DNA of 33,818 bases, taken from assembly GCA_014621425.1 (NCBI GenBank), contig JAANBB010000425.1, positions 1 through 33,818 on the forward strand, in the 5' to 3' direction. This document shows positions 10,533 to 19,986 of the stretch, in pieces. The notes under the pieces were generated by a model, which saw only the letters and a program-made list of their open reading frames with translations, was not told the origin of the DNA and did not search any database. Made by a program: the position numbers and the translations under genes. Numbering within the stretch: the first letter of the stretch is position 1; each line of letters begins with the position of its first letter. Source of the stretch: Cylindrodendrum hubeiense (Eukaryota > Ascomycota > Sordariomycetes > Hypocreales > Nectriaceae).

Positions 10533-11476
10533 AATATACCCTGTAAAATAGAGAGTCTGGCGGTGCCTTGAGTATCCTTAGTAGCTCCTAGAGCTCACAT
10601 GTCATCCCTGGCCAACAAGTCATGTCCACCCAACACAATAACATTATCTTGTATTTTATAGCTTCCTCTTACTGCATTGAAATCGTAGTGCAAGTCTGAC
10701 CACTAGCGGTGTAAACAAACAGGCGGCGTCGCGCCGCGGCAGTGAGTGCATGACGCCCGGCATGACGACACCGCCACGGCCGGAGAAAACTGGGGCCCGG
10801 GCCCGAGGCCGATGTCTCGGGCCCCACCCCGCAGGAGCGACGAGGTGTCGACCCGATGACAGCGAAACAGGCTCTGTAAGCAATGTCTAATCAATTCTTG
10901 GATCAGCTCTTAAATGAGCACTGTAACAACAGGCGAAAGAGACAAACGCAAGAGATGAGCGAGAGGAGAGCAGGGGTCCCCCCCGGCTATTATGTTGGCC
11001 GTGGCCCGGGGATCACCCCAGTGGCCGTTGACGATGCCGTTGTCCCCGTGCCTCTCTCCCTCGTTCGCCTCTCGTTCCTCTGTCCCCTGTATTTGCATTG
11101 CCTCGTGATATTGGCATCCAATTTCGTTGGGTTGGTCTCGGGCTGCTCTGTGTCTTAAGCTTGGCTTGCGATATGACACGACGCCGCAAGCTTGGGAAGT
11201 TGAGAGGAATTGACCTCCTACGACACGACAGTAGCTGCCGCCCAGGAAAGTGCGGTCATGTGATTTTCTCCGTGCGAATAGCAATAGTTATCTGTGCGAA
11301 CAGCAATGGTTGTGCATGCGGGTGGCAATACTCCAAGTATGTGAACCGACTTGATGACTTCGTCACAATATACTGTAAAATATTTGCGATTGTTTCAACA
11401 ACCACCACTAGCTGGGGTGCGCTGGCGCAATGTACTTGAAAATCAATCCGTCTGTTAAATATTCATTACTAACTTT
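10533..11476. other. region without a supported gene; GC-rich hairpin block and dispersed motif
   Basis: A GC-rich block at about 10720-10860 holds nested inverted repeats around GGGCCCGGGCCC and CTCGGGCCCC. A 91-codon frame at 10883-11158 has no family features and is not called. Two degenerate copies of the motif found at the ends of the MITE-like repeat (GTGCGAATAGCAAT) occur at 11271-11287 and 11293-11308. Confidence 0.45.
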
Positions 11477-11539
11477 CGATCAGGGTAGCGCGTAGTCCTC
11501 CTAAGACTAAGGCTCAGGGTTCGAGTCCCTGGTGCATCG
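11477..11539 (+). pseudogene. tRNA-Arg(CCU)-like sequence, broken at its 5' end
   Basis: The 3' two thirds fold as a tRNA. The anticodon stem TAGTC/GACTA encloses the 7-nt loop CTCCTAA (anticodon CCT at 11500-11502). The T stem CAGGG/CCCTG encloses TTCGAGT, with a perfect B box, and is followed by a 7-nt acceptor strand GTGCATC and discriminator G. The 5' acceptor strand should read GATGCAC, but only CGAT is present before CAGGGTAGCGCG. About nine bases covering the acceptor and the start of the D arm therefore seem to be missing. A T-rich stretch follows near 11578. This is a tRNA pseudogene or the head of a tRNA-derived SINE. Confidence 0.55.
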
Positions 11540-12369
11540 GCATATTGGTGATGTGAGATATCACACCACCAGCCATTCTTTTTTTGGCTTTTTCGCAATT
11601 CTTTTTTGGACCAACTATTAAACATGAGTATGGCTACTCGCACTGATGAATCAATCACCTGGCACTGTATTTCCACCCCGTATTTCGCATCCTGCCCTCA
11701 CACCAAAATTACAGTGTAAGCCAGCAATTAACATTGAGCGAATTTAATTGACGTCTCCACATTCCTACAGCCCGTGAGCCCGGCTACGGCCAAATCGGTC
11801 AAAAATGCATCCCCGATGTTTCCCTGGGATAAGTGGTATTGCTGCCGGTCTGGCTGTTATTCTGGCTGTTATTTTGGCTGCGACTCTGGCTGTGGCTACG
11901 TGGCTGGATAACCTCCTCCACGAGGGTCACAGACGGTGCCTTCGCCGCCCTGCCCCGTCCGCCTTCGAGAAGCTCAACTGGGTCGGATATGACGATGTTA
12001 ACGGCGCCTTTGAACAGCATGAAAAGAGGAGTCGTGTGGTTCGAGAGTGTGTCAGACAGGGAGCCGGAGCTGGCCGGAGGTCCGGGATGACTAAGACGGA
12101 TGAAGGGCCAAGGGCGGCTGCGACGAGAGGAGAAACGCCGCTTGGAGTACAGATTTATCTGATCAGACAAGATAAGCACGAATCCGGCCTATTTACAGCC
12201 ATAGATCATCAATTGAAATAGCCAATTTGGCCCCTTATTACATCGGTTTCACTGTGTGTAACTCACAGCCTTCGGCCCCGTGAGACCGCGGATCCAATCA
12301 CGTGTCCGACAGTGTGCGAATAGCAATGCAATTTTTTTTCCCTTTCCCAGTACATTCATACTTGGGCTT
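11540..12369. other. region left of the nuclease unit, no supported gene
   Basis: A 138-codon + frame (11805-12221) with one hydrophobic N-terminal stretch and an overlapping 126-codon - frame share this DNA. Neither has a recognisable domain, and the hydrophobic part comes from a short CTGGCTGTTATT repeat, so neither is called. The segment 11791-11835 is similar to 12713-12752, just inside the left MITE-like repeat. A full motif TGTGCGAATAGCAATGC lies at 12313-12329. Confidence 0.45.
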
Positions 12370-12707
12370 GAGTATCGCTATTGACACATTTTCATGTTGC
12401 TATTCGCACACATCCGTGTCTAGCTGTTTCAAAGACAATTACCAGCAATGCACCGAATATGAAATTTGAGCAGGGAAATCCAGGATGGCTAATTATTAAC
12501 ATTTATTTATTCTAATACTACATTTTATCTCAGTTATTTACTCCCCAGTACCATATTTTAGCTTACTTGTTTATTCCGTAATAGTCCGTTTTTTTATTGA
12601 CTTATCCCCTAATGATGAAAAATATTTCTGTGTAAAGGATGTATACACACATGATGTTGCTAAGATTTAGGTGCTAAAATTGTACCTGTGTGCGAATAGC
12701 AATGCTC
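12370..12707 (+). repeat. MITE-like repeat, copy A (left inverted arm of the nuclease unit)
   Basis: A 338-bp AT-rich unit begins GAGTATCGCTATTGACACA and ends TGTGTGCGAATAGCAATGCTC, so its own ends are imperfect inverted repeats. A second, better inverted end lies just inside at 12394-12412. Core markers such as CACCGAATATGAAATTTGAG and GATTTAGGTGCTAAAATTGT recur in copies B and C. It has no coding capacity. Copy B at 16298-16611 is the same sequence in opposite orientation. Confidence 0.8.
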
Positions 12708-12799
12708 TAATTAAATCATTCAAAAACGCATCCCTGTGGTTTTCCTGAGAAGTTTTGCATTTCAACCTTCCCCTGTTCCTGTTCTTCTTCTCGGCCTTG

Positions 12800-13209
12800 G
12801 GCATTAATGTGATTGACAATTGTTTGCCAACATCCTTACAACCTGTTCTGACTCACTATTGTTCGCTAACATCCTCATAATAGGTTGTGATTCACGGCTG
12901 TTTGCTAGCAATCTCACAATAAGTTATGATTCACTATTGTTTGCCAACATCCTCACAACAGGTTGCGGCTCATGATTGTCTACAAGCATCCTCACAATAG
13001 GTTGTGATTCACGGCTGTTTGCTAGCAATCTCACAATAGGTTATGACCCACTATTGTTTGCCAACATCCTCACAACAGGTTGTGGCTCACGATTGCCCAC
13101 CAGCATTATAATAGGTTGTGATTCACGGCTGTTTGCCAACATACTCACAACATATTGTGGCTCACTGTTGTCCCCGGCATCCTCACAATAGCCTGTGATT
13201 CACTGTGAG
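12800..13209 (+). repeat. 39-bp minisatellite, about ten monomers, with 117-bp higher-order period
   Basis: Monomers read roughly GGTTGTGATTCACGGCTGTT followed by TGCCAACATCCTCACAATA. Three monomer types alternate, so near-identical blocks start at 12883 and 13000 (117 bp apart) and again at 13114 (a 3-bp deletion). Most monomers are 39 bp; variants of 36, 38 and 42 bp occur. Junctions can form TCACAA-TAGG-TTGTGA (perfect at 12992-13007). One + frame is open through nearly the whole array as a 13-residue repeat (LFANILTTGCDSR type), broken by a single TGA where a later monomer has CGA. The array ends just before the TATA box of the nuclease gene. Confidence 0.9.
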
Positions 13210-13225
13210 TTATCTTTAAGACTCC

Positions 13226-13234
13226 TATAAATAA
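13226..13234 (+). promoter_or_regulatory. TATA box of the GIY-YIG gene
   Basis: TATAAATAA lies 103 bp before the start codon. A pyrimidine-rich leader follows it, including a 12-C run at 13253-13264. This is a standard-looking fungal core promoter immediately after the minisatellite. Confidence 0.65.
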
Positions 13235-13336
13235 TTTAACTCCTCTCTCCCTCCCCCCCCCCCCATCCTGCTTCTTCATCCTTCTCTTTCCTCACCACTT
13301 CATCACCATACATTTCTTTCAACAAAAGACTTCAAG

Positions 13337-15731
13337 ATGGTTAAGCTCCGCACATTTAGGGTCACCAAACCGCTGACCGAGTCCGAAGCCCAGGACATTA
13401 AAGCTACGACTCAGAACGCAGGATCTCTCGTCCCACTTCTCGTCGGCCAACTTGGGTTCATACCGGACATCGCGTCGAACTTCAGTCAAGCAAAGAAGCT
13501 AGCACCTTTGGTCTGGGTCCAACTGATCGAACACACCCATAACGGATGGGCCATCGCCTCGAACACGCCTGCTCCAGATGGAAAATGCATGGTACCATCG
13601 AGCCACATCGAACTCGGCGCCGAACAGACCAGCACAAAACCCATCGTCTCTGATCTGGTTTTGGGAAATGCTACCCTCCGAGTTTCACCAAACCACCCAG
13701 AATCACCCTTGCATACTTGGCTTGAAAGCTTCTATGCTTCGCTTGGAACCGACGAGAACCTAGCTGCCATGAAGGAAATTGGCGTTCCGGACAGAGTTCT
13801 GGACATGGTTGGGAAAAGCGGCAAGCGCGCTGCGTTGATCAGAGAATTCTTGGACGGTAAGTGGGACATTGCCACGAAAAGAGGAGCATGCTGACAATAG
13901 AATCTCCAGGAATGGCATACTGCGGCACACTCGAACCCTTTCGGAACGGCTTGCCTACCCTTCAGCAGATCTGGAACAACGCCAAGTATGTTCGGAGAGA
14001 TGCGGCAAACCCTTCCGAGTTCAATAGGACCACCGGTTCATTTTTCTACATGATCTGCTACTTTGATCAGACGTCAGAAGTGCCGGAGTACGCAGTCTAC
14101 TGCGGACAGTCGGTGGATCCGACGAAACGCCTACAACAACACAATCAGAGTCTCATGTCAGATGATAATGACATCGTCGCTCATCACAAGATCGGACGCA
14201 AGATTCTGAGGAAAGGTGGAAATTACAGAATGTTCCCCATTACATTCATATCGAGAATGGCCAATGATTACTCGGTCATGGGAGCATGGGCAGAGCTGAC
14301 ACTGATCATCTTGTTCGAATGCTTCAACCCGTTCATGCTCACCATTGAAGAGTATCGCGAGCAGTCTGGTCTAGCTCCAAGCTCATCGACCGACCTCGTT
14401 ATTAACCCCGATAGAGAGACGTTCCACAAGGCCTGGTCCTCACCTCTTGCCAATCGGACCCTTGAAATTGGGAAAAGACTCAAGGCATCACGAGCCGCTC
14501 TTGAACGGTTTAGTCCTAGGGACAAGTTCACCGGTTGCAACTGGGCCGTCCCTGTACTCGAGAGAACCTTCATGGACTCGAACCTCTGGGTTCAGACCAC
14601 AATCCTCAGAAACGATCTCACTCCAAGGATGTGGCAGTTCCGGACACATCCGAGACGAGTTCAGGGTGACCGCCAAGTTATCGTCTTCATCGGAACAAGG
14701 AACGTACATGCGAAGACAGTCCCGCGCGCGTTCAAGGTTCCACTACCATTGACTATATTCCCTTCTGTCAAAAAAGGTTCCATTGTCAACGTTGTCATAG
14801 AGATCATGGCGAACCCAGCTGAAAAGCACCCTTATCCCTACGTGGAGATCCCCGCAATTGGGCCTTTTGACTGCTGGAGGGAAGCCTCACGAGTTGGAAT
14901 CCGGGTGGAATTCCTCGAAGACGGAGGGACTTGGAAGGCCAGATACCTTGCGAACTACCACCTACAGACCTTCAAGGCAGGTATCAAGGCGTTGAAGCCA
15001 CAAGAATACGGACCACACGGCGACATATTTGCCTGCATTGAGGTTGGTTGGCTCCACTGCATCAAGATCCTTGCCACCTTACTGCAGTGGAAATGGCAAC
15101 CAGAAGAGAGCATGCTCACCAAGCGCGTTTGGGTGCCCTACAATGGTCGAGTTCGCAAGTATGACGTTGACTTTTTCAATCAGCGGATCAACCTTTCTGA
15201 TCCTCAGGCCCATTCAAAGCCGATACCAAGACTTTTGAGTCTGGACCAGACATCAACACAAATCGAGCAAAAGTATGGATACGATGTCCACATTGGCCAT
15301 TTTCCTGGAAAGGAGCTGCTTTTCGTCCCTGGAGAGCCAGCTGGGCGGATGAAGTGTGACATTTGCTGCGTAAGTCTGAGTTATCTGCTTACAGCTCGTG
15401 GATTTCACTACTAACCTCTACCACATAGATGGGTGTCCAGGATGGAGAGATTCAGCTTGCGAGAAGATGTGGAAAGCGAAGAGTCATCGACAACAAAGAA
15501 GGCTTTGAAATGCTGCAGTGCGAGTTTTCTGCTTCACTGGGGCGCTACTGCACATTCACGGCTGGCATCAAGAATAAGCCTGAGCTTTACGACCTTGTAT
15601 ACCACAATCGACAGCCTTACCTGGAGATGGCCATCCCCGCGCCTCAGAACGTGATGCAGTTTTTGGAGCTGCGAGACGAAGAGGAGGCTATGCCGGCCGA
15701 AGAAGCAGAAGACAATGGCGACGAAGACTGA
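13337..15731 (+). CDS. GIY-YIG nuclease-like protein, 760 aa, 3 exons
   Basis: Model: join(13337..13856,13910..15369,15429..15731), 2283 nt, two GT-AG introns with consistent phases. The 13909 acceptor was chosen because it lies 16 nt after a CTGAC branch point. Residues about 1-173 form an N-terminal region I do not recognise. Residues about 216-314 match the GIY-YIG nuclease fold: GSFFYMICYF (GIY position, Tyr220), EYAVYCGQS (YIG position, Tyr237, Gly239), KRLQQH (catalytic-type Arg247, His251), WAEL (metal-binding-type Glu302) and Asn313. The other ~430 residues are unassigned and end in a Cys-containing region (CDICC, then RRC, LQC, RYC) and an acidic tail. Catalytic positions are intact, so it may be an active nuclease. 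The fold call is by motif only. It sits alone between inverted MITE-like repeats. Confidence 0.8.
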
Positions 15732-16297
15732 ACTGGGTTGCATCATTGAGATGATGAGCAAGTTGAGGCGGGCTCAGACTTGCAATGACGACGAAATTGG
15801 ATGAAGGGGCATCAGTGATGAAAGACAGAAGGCACATGGGTTGTATCCTTGCGAGGATGAACAGGCTGAGGCGGGCTCAGAATTGCGATGGTGGAATTAA
15901 ACGAAAAGGGACATTGGGGTTTGTATTATTTACATCGTTTTCAGAGGCTCCCGCCCAGCTGCCAGTACAATATTTATGGTTATTGTTTCGTCCCATTCTT
16001 CGACGATACTAACAGCATTCGGACTGCCAATTGCTGCCATGTGGTTGTTAGACGTGCCCTCCAAGCCCTCGGTCTGGTGTCCTTAGATGCGTGAGAATAG
16101 TCCCAAAATCGTATGATTCAAGTTTCTTGCCCCGTGGGAGCGAAGGGAGGGCGACAGGCAAGTCGCCTGGTTCTCCATTGGACATGTGGCTGGAATTAGG
16201 GTGCAATCGAAGTGAGGTTCTGACGAGGTACTTTGACCAGGCACACAATCGCTAATCGCTAGAGAGCAGTCAACACGTCCGCTGCTCATTGAGAATA
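15732..16297. other. 3' flank of the nuclease gene with a degenerate 103-bp tandem duplication
   Basis: Two segments starting at 15735 and 15838 align over about 65 bp (GGGTTGCATC...; shared core GAGGCGGGCTCAGA). The duplication lies wholly downstream of the stop codon. No other gene is visible before copy B of the repeat. Confidence 0.6.
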
Positions 16298-16611
16298 AAA
16301 ATTTTACCACCTAAATCTGAGCTATGTCATGTGCATACACATCTTAACCTAGAGGCAATTTTTTAATATTGGGAATAAACAAATAAAATAAATATAGTAT
16401 TAGGGGATAAACAACTAAAATAAATGCAGTATTAGGAAATAAACAACTAAATGAATGTGGTATTAGGATAAATAAATGCTAATAATTAGTCTTCTGGATG
16501 TCCCCTGCTCAAATTTCATATTCGGTGCATTACTGGCTATTTCTTTTTTTTAAATCAGCGGTACACGGATGTGTCTCAATAGCTACATGAAAGTGTGCAA
16601 ATAGCAATACT
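16298..16611 (-). repeat. MITE-like repeat, copy B (right inverted arm)
   Basis: Read on the - strand it matches copy A from CAGTATTGCTATTTGCACAC through CACCGAATATGAAATTTGAG to GATTTAGGTGGTAAAA. It loses similarity before the inner motif, so about 20-30 bp of the inner end are missing. It also contains a local triplication of a TAGTATTAGG-AATAAACAA type unit (16375-16470). Confidence 0.8.
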
Positions 16612-16753
16612 GTTTTTGTTTAGTGATGTAAGTTTGAGAGCGCTGGTACGGCGACAAGAATCCGAGGCGAAATCCTACACAGCTTTTACGTATCCGTCAA
16701 CCATTGATTGTACTGTAGTACTAAGCTTTGCATGACAGCAGCTTTAGGTACTC

Positions 16754-18610
16754 TCATATTGAATTACAACGTCTGGTCATGGTACTTGCTATCCAAGAAC
16801 CAATCTGCGCGTCAAGGTTTAGACACTTTGTTGAACCCCCATCACCCTCCGGATGGACACTCTCGTCGTCCGAATCGAAAGCGTCAATCCATTCATGACG
16901 ATAAATTTCTCGCTCCGCAAGAGTGAACCCACCTATGTCTCGCATCCAGGTGAACAGATTGCGAGTAACTCCCTCGGAAAGATCCCTCTCTCGGTCTAAC
17001 CATTCATAGTCCACTTCAACCGCGTGGTCCTCATCCTGCGAGCTATGGGTAATGCAATCCCTGGACACTACAGATATGGGTCCTGTTGCTTGTATGTCCT
17101 TCCTTCCCCCAACACAATTCCATGTGACAGACAAGAATTGGAGACCATGATTGCTTGGACAACGTGCGTGAAGCTGAACACCAAGGTCGGCGTCTCTGAT
17201 ATCCGTGTCCCCCAAGGGAGGATATGGGTATATTGGAGGGAATTCTCGGGGAGGTTCTTGGGTCCAAAACATTAAGCGGCACTCGTCAGCTCGTGAGATT
17301 GAACTTGAGTCCTGATGTATCAGAGACACCGGTTCCTGAATGAATGATAAAAGGGTACCAGTCCAGGCCGCCTCATGAAGGTCAATCCTGTTAAGACCAA
17401 GGAGGCCGGAGGTGCTCCGTAAAAAGTCCTTGTGCGCGCCTGTAATGATCCCTCCAAGCCAGAGATACGAAATATGGGGACTCCGATCAAAGAATATGCG
17501 AGCCAGTACGTGAAGGTCATTGATTCCTTTCAGTTGCAGCATGGCCATGGTGCCTTGCAGCCATGCACCGCAGGCGTTGGCTGGTACCCTAGACTCATAA
17601 AAGATGCTGCCCAGAACGGCTTTCATCCCGCGAACGTTAGCGCTCAGGGTCAGGAGTCTGTCCAGCTGGTGTAGGTACTGTTTCTCGAAATTTGAAGCTT
17701 CGGGTGCTCCTATGTTTACCGGCTGCCTGCAGAGTCCTTGGGGGGCGTGAAGCAGAACTTTTCTGTTGTCCAGTTTGGCTAGGGGGGGAAGTAGAGCGGC
17801 AGCTAGTGCAGCCCTGTTCTGTGAGCTGGCGTGGTGGATTGCGGAGTAGTGCTCGATGTACTTCAACGCTGTTTCAAAGGATGCTGGGGTCTGCGAATGA
17901 GAGTTCATATGGTTAAGAGAACCAGTTAGTAAAATGTTCATGTTATTGAACTCCTTTGTGACACTCCAGGGCGAAATAAGTCGCCATCGCTCATGAGGTA
18001 TGGCTGCCTTCCAACCCTCCCCTGGTGCAAGGACAGCTACCCACCATCGAGCTGCCTCATCGGTAAGATTTCCCAGATCAACCACCATAAGTCTATCGTT
18101 CTCAGCAGCTTCGCTGGAGACGGGATAGGCTGTCCATGGCGCCTTGCTCGTAGTGTATTCCAGTGGAGATGCTCGTGGGATGATCTCCGCCCACCGCGCG
18201 GACAGGGCGTACGCCCAAGCGTATATTAGGACCACAAGATGGCTGTCATCCTGACCGAACCACTCGAAAAGTGATAAATCCAGGTTATTTATAAGGACAG
18301 TTGATATTGGCTGCCCGATTGTCGCTGTCATCAGGAAAGTCTGCTCGAATGTAGGGCTATCGCAGGACCCGTCAGATGATAGCCAGGTAGATTTTGCAGT
18401 CACAAGCCCGGAATCGTCTGGATCCAAACCGACGGGAATAACAGGATGCTGAGGGAAAATATGCTCCCATTCCAGGCATGCTAACGGGAGGGAACAATCA
18501 CCAACAGCGCCTGCCCATAACTTGTACCAAGTCCGGTAGCCATGTTCGTAGAATGCCTTGAACGTGTCGTCGGTAGGTCGAAGGGCGTCTTCTAACCCGG
18601 CAAAAGTCAT
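16754..18610 (-). CDS. large protein of unknown function, about 618 aa
   Basis: An uninterrupted frame on the - strand; the first in-frame ATG is at 18610 (MTFAGLEDALRPTDD). The frame is open 20 codons further up, but without an ATG. The product looks like a real soluble globular protein, rich in Trp and Leu with balanced composition. The N-terminal half is striking: GAVGDCSLPLACLEWEHIFP, GLDPDDSGLVTAKSTWLSSD, then GQP and NNLDLSLFEWFG, a conserved-looking block of the sort seen in multi-copy fungal hypothetical proteins. The C-terminus is acidic (FDSDDESVHPEGDGG). I do not recognise a domain and propose no function. It is convergent with the nuclease gene, ending 143 bp from copy B, and is flanked by repeats on both sides. 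Confidence 0.7.
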   Translation of the reverse strand: MTFAGLEDALRPTDDTFKAFYEHGYRTWYKLWAGAVGDCSLPLACLEWEHIFPQHPVIPVGLDPDDSGLVTAKSTWLSSDGSCDSPTFEQTFLMTATIGQPISTVLINNLDLSLFEWFGQDDSHLVVLIYAWAYALSARWAEIIPRASPLEYTTSKAPWTAYPVSSEAAENDRLMVVDLGNLTDEAARWWVAVLAPGEGWKAAIPHERWRLISPWSVTKEFNNMNILLTGSLNHMNSHSQTPASFETALKYIEHYSAIHHASSQNRAALAAALLPPLAKLDNRKVLLHAPQGLCRQPVNIGAPEASNFEKQYLHQLDRLLTLSANVRGMKAVLGSIFYESRVPANACGAWLQGTMAMLQLKGINDLHVLARIFFDRSPHISYLWLGGIITGAHKDFLRSTSGLLGLNRIDLHEAAWTGTLLSFIQEPVSLIHQDSSSISRADECRLMFWTQEPPREFPPIYPYPPLGDTDIRDADLGVQLHARCPSNHGLQFLSVTWNCVGGRKDIQATGPISVVSRDCITHSSQDEDHAVEVDYEWLDRERDLSEGVTRNLFTWMRDIGGFTLAEREIYRHEWIDAFDSDDESVHPEGDGGSTKCLNLDAQIGSWIASTMTRRCNSI

Positions 18611-19496
18611 GGAGTTTGGAGATGCGCGTTGCCGTTCATGGAAGGGAACGTTGTCTGGGCATTCCAACAATCGATTAATTTTGATTTGGTTTTATCCTAC
18701 GCGGTTGTAGTCGTTTTGACGACTATACCCAGATAGCGGGGTCGAGCGAATAACCCTGTCGGGCCTGTGGGGTTCGGGGGAGGTCAGGAGAAACACCATC
18801 CTCTCTCCCACCGTCAACTTCTTCTTCTTCTCGTACACTGTGGTTCTATATTACTGCCTCAATGCGGCCACTGTGGCCGCACCCACTCCCATCAGTCTCC
18901 CCTGACCAATATCATCCCAGTACCCGACGGTCCTAACCCGCCGGGCTCTACTCAGTTCTACTATATGGGGAATACTGGGTGTTACTGAGGTATCCTCAGG
19001 CACCTGCTTCCCGCAACTTTAACTACTATTATGTTATCTTTATTAGTTGTTCATGGCTGTTGGGTCTTTGACCTCTCTGACTCTCTCATTACTTTCCTAC
19101 GCTGCGGTGCCACTGTAGTGCCCCCAGGCAACGTGTGAGGTCACTACGGCCCGTCCCTTTATCCTTGAGCTCACGTTTATTGGATTCCCGATTCGGATAG
19201 TCGTGACTATTGTCCGTGCCCCTTAATAGGCGCGTTTGGTCTGTTTTCCCTATTGTTGCTAGGGTCCGTTTGGCTCTGCGTTGTCTCTAGGGTTTCCGAG
19301 GGTATTTAATTCCTCCCGTATCGCCTCTGCGGCTTCTCTTTTCCCTTTTTTTCTTCCTCAGCCCTCTTGACTCTTTTGTATGTTCATTTCTAGTCTCCCC
19401 CCGGACACCACAATCTCCCCGCTTGAGTGTCGCTTATTAGATGCCGCTAACCTATCGCTCAGTCTTCTGTCTTCTCCCGCCGCCACCACCTCAACC
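18611..19496. other. divergent promoter region between the unknown gene (-) and paralogue copy 2 (+)
   Basis: It holds a TAGTCGT-TTTG-ACGACTA hairpin (about 18706-18723), a near-perfect palindrome GCGGCCAC-T-GTGGCCGC (18864-18880) and a TATA-like TATTTAAT at 19303-19310. A CT-rich leader then runs to the ATG at 19497. I see no coding sequence. Confidence 0.5.
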
Positions 19497-19938
19497 ATGT
19501 CTGCTACCGCGCCCTCCCGCGCCCCGTCGTTTCCGCCGACCTCTTGGGCGACCGGACTCCTTACTTTTGTGCTTCGGTATGTCTTCGTATGCCTGTGCTA
19601 TCGCAGAGCTGACCATTCGGTAGCGCGAGGGTGGCTACCGGGCCCTTCCCTGCCACCGTTGCGCCCAATGGAGTGCAGTGGTTCAAGGACACTTTTCCAT
19701 GCTTCCTTACCTAAATCACCATCAGAATGGAGTCGATCGCCCTCCTTCCTTCTAATGCCCATGATGTATTGGGCGACGCCCAGATTTGGGCCAATTTCAT
19801 CCGTAAGTCAAACAAATTCTTTCCAGGAGTATGGACTAACGCAGCCGTCAGCAGTTCCCAGTACCACCAAAGTGAGTCTTTAATGGTTCATCCATGATTC
19901 TGTGTTCTAATGAGTCTATAGTCAAGAGAGTCCGCGAG

Positions 19939-19986
<48 letters not shown>

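Larger units (their letters stand above)
12370..16611 (+). mobile_element. candidate transposable unit: GIY-YIG nuclease gene between long inverted repeats
   Basis: Two copies of a ~330-bp repeat lie in inverted orientation at 12370-12707 and 16298-16611. They enclose a 39-bp minisatellite, a TATA box and the single GIY-YIG nuclease-like gene. This is how a DNA transposon with long terminal inverted repeats would look. I see no reverse transcriptase, DDE transposase or tyrosine recombinase inside. No clear target-site duplication is visible at the outer ends (CTT before 12370, TTTTTG after 16612). The inner end of copy B is truncated. The alternative is a host or cargo gene trapped between two independently inserted MITEs. 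Confidence 0.45.

Noticed and set aside
10034..11717. Element bounded by the 15-mer CCAAAATTACAGTGT
   Set aside because: The two copies are in direct, not inverted, orientation, and nothing between them forms a coherent element.
11799..12221. 138-codon + frame with one hydrophobic helix, and a 126-codon - frame
   Set aside because: The helix comes from a short CTGGCTGTTATT repeat. The - frame (NIVISDPVELLEGG) looks slightly more protein-like but has no start context or neighbours to support it.
12640..13210. CRISPR-like array at the 39-bp repeats
   Set aside because: Monomers are contiguous without unique spacers, and the genome is eukaryotic.
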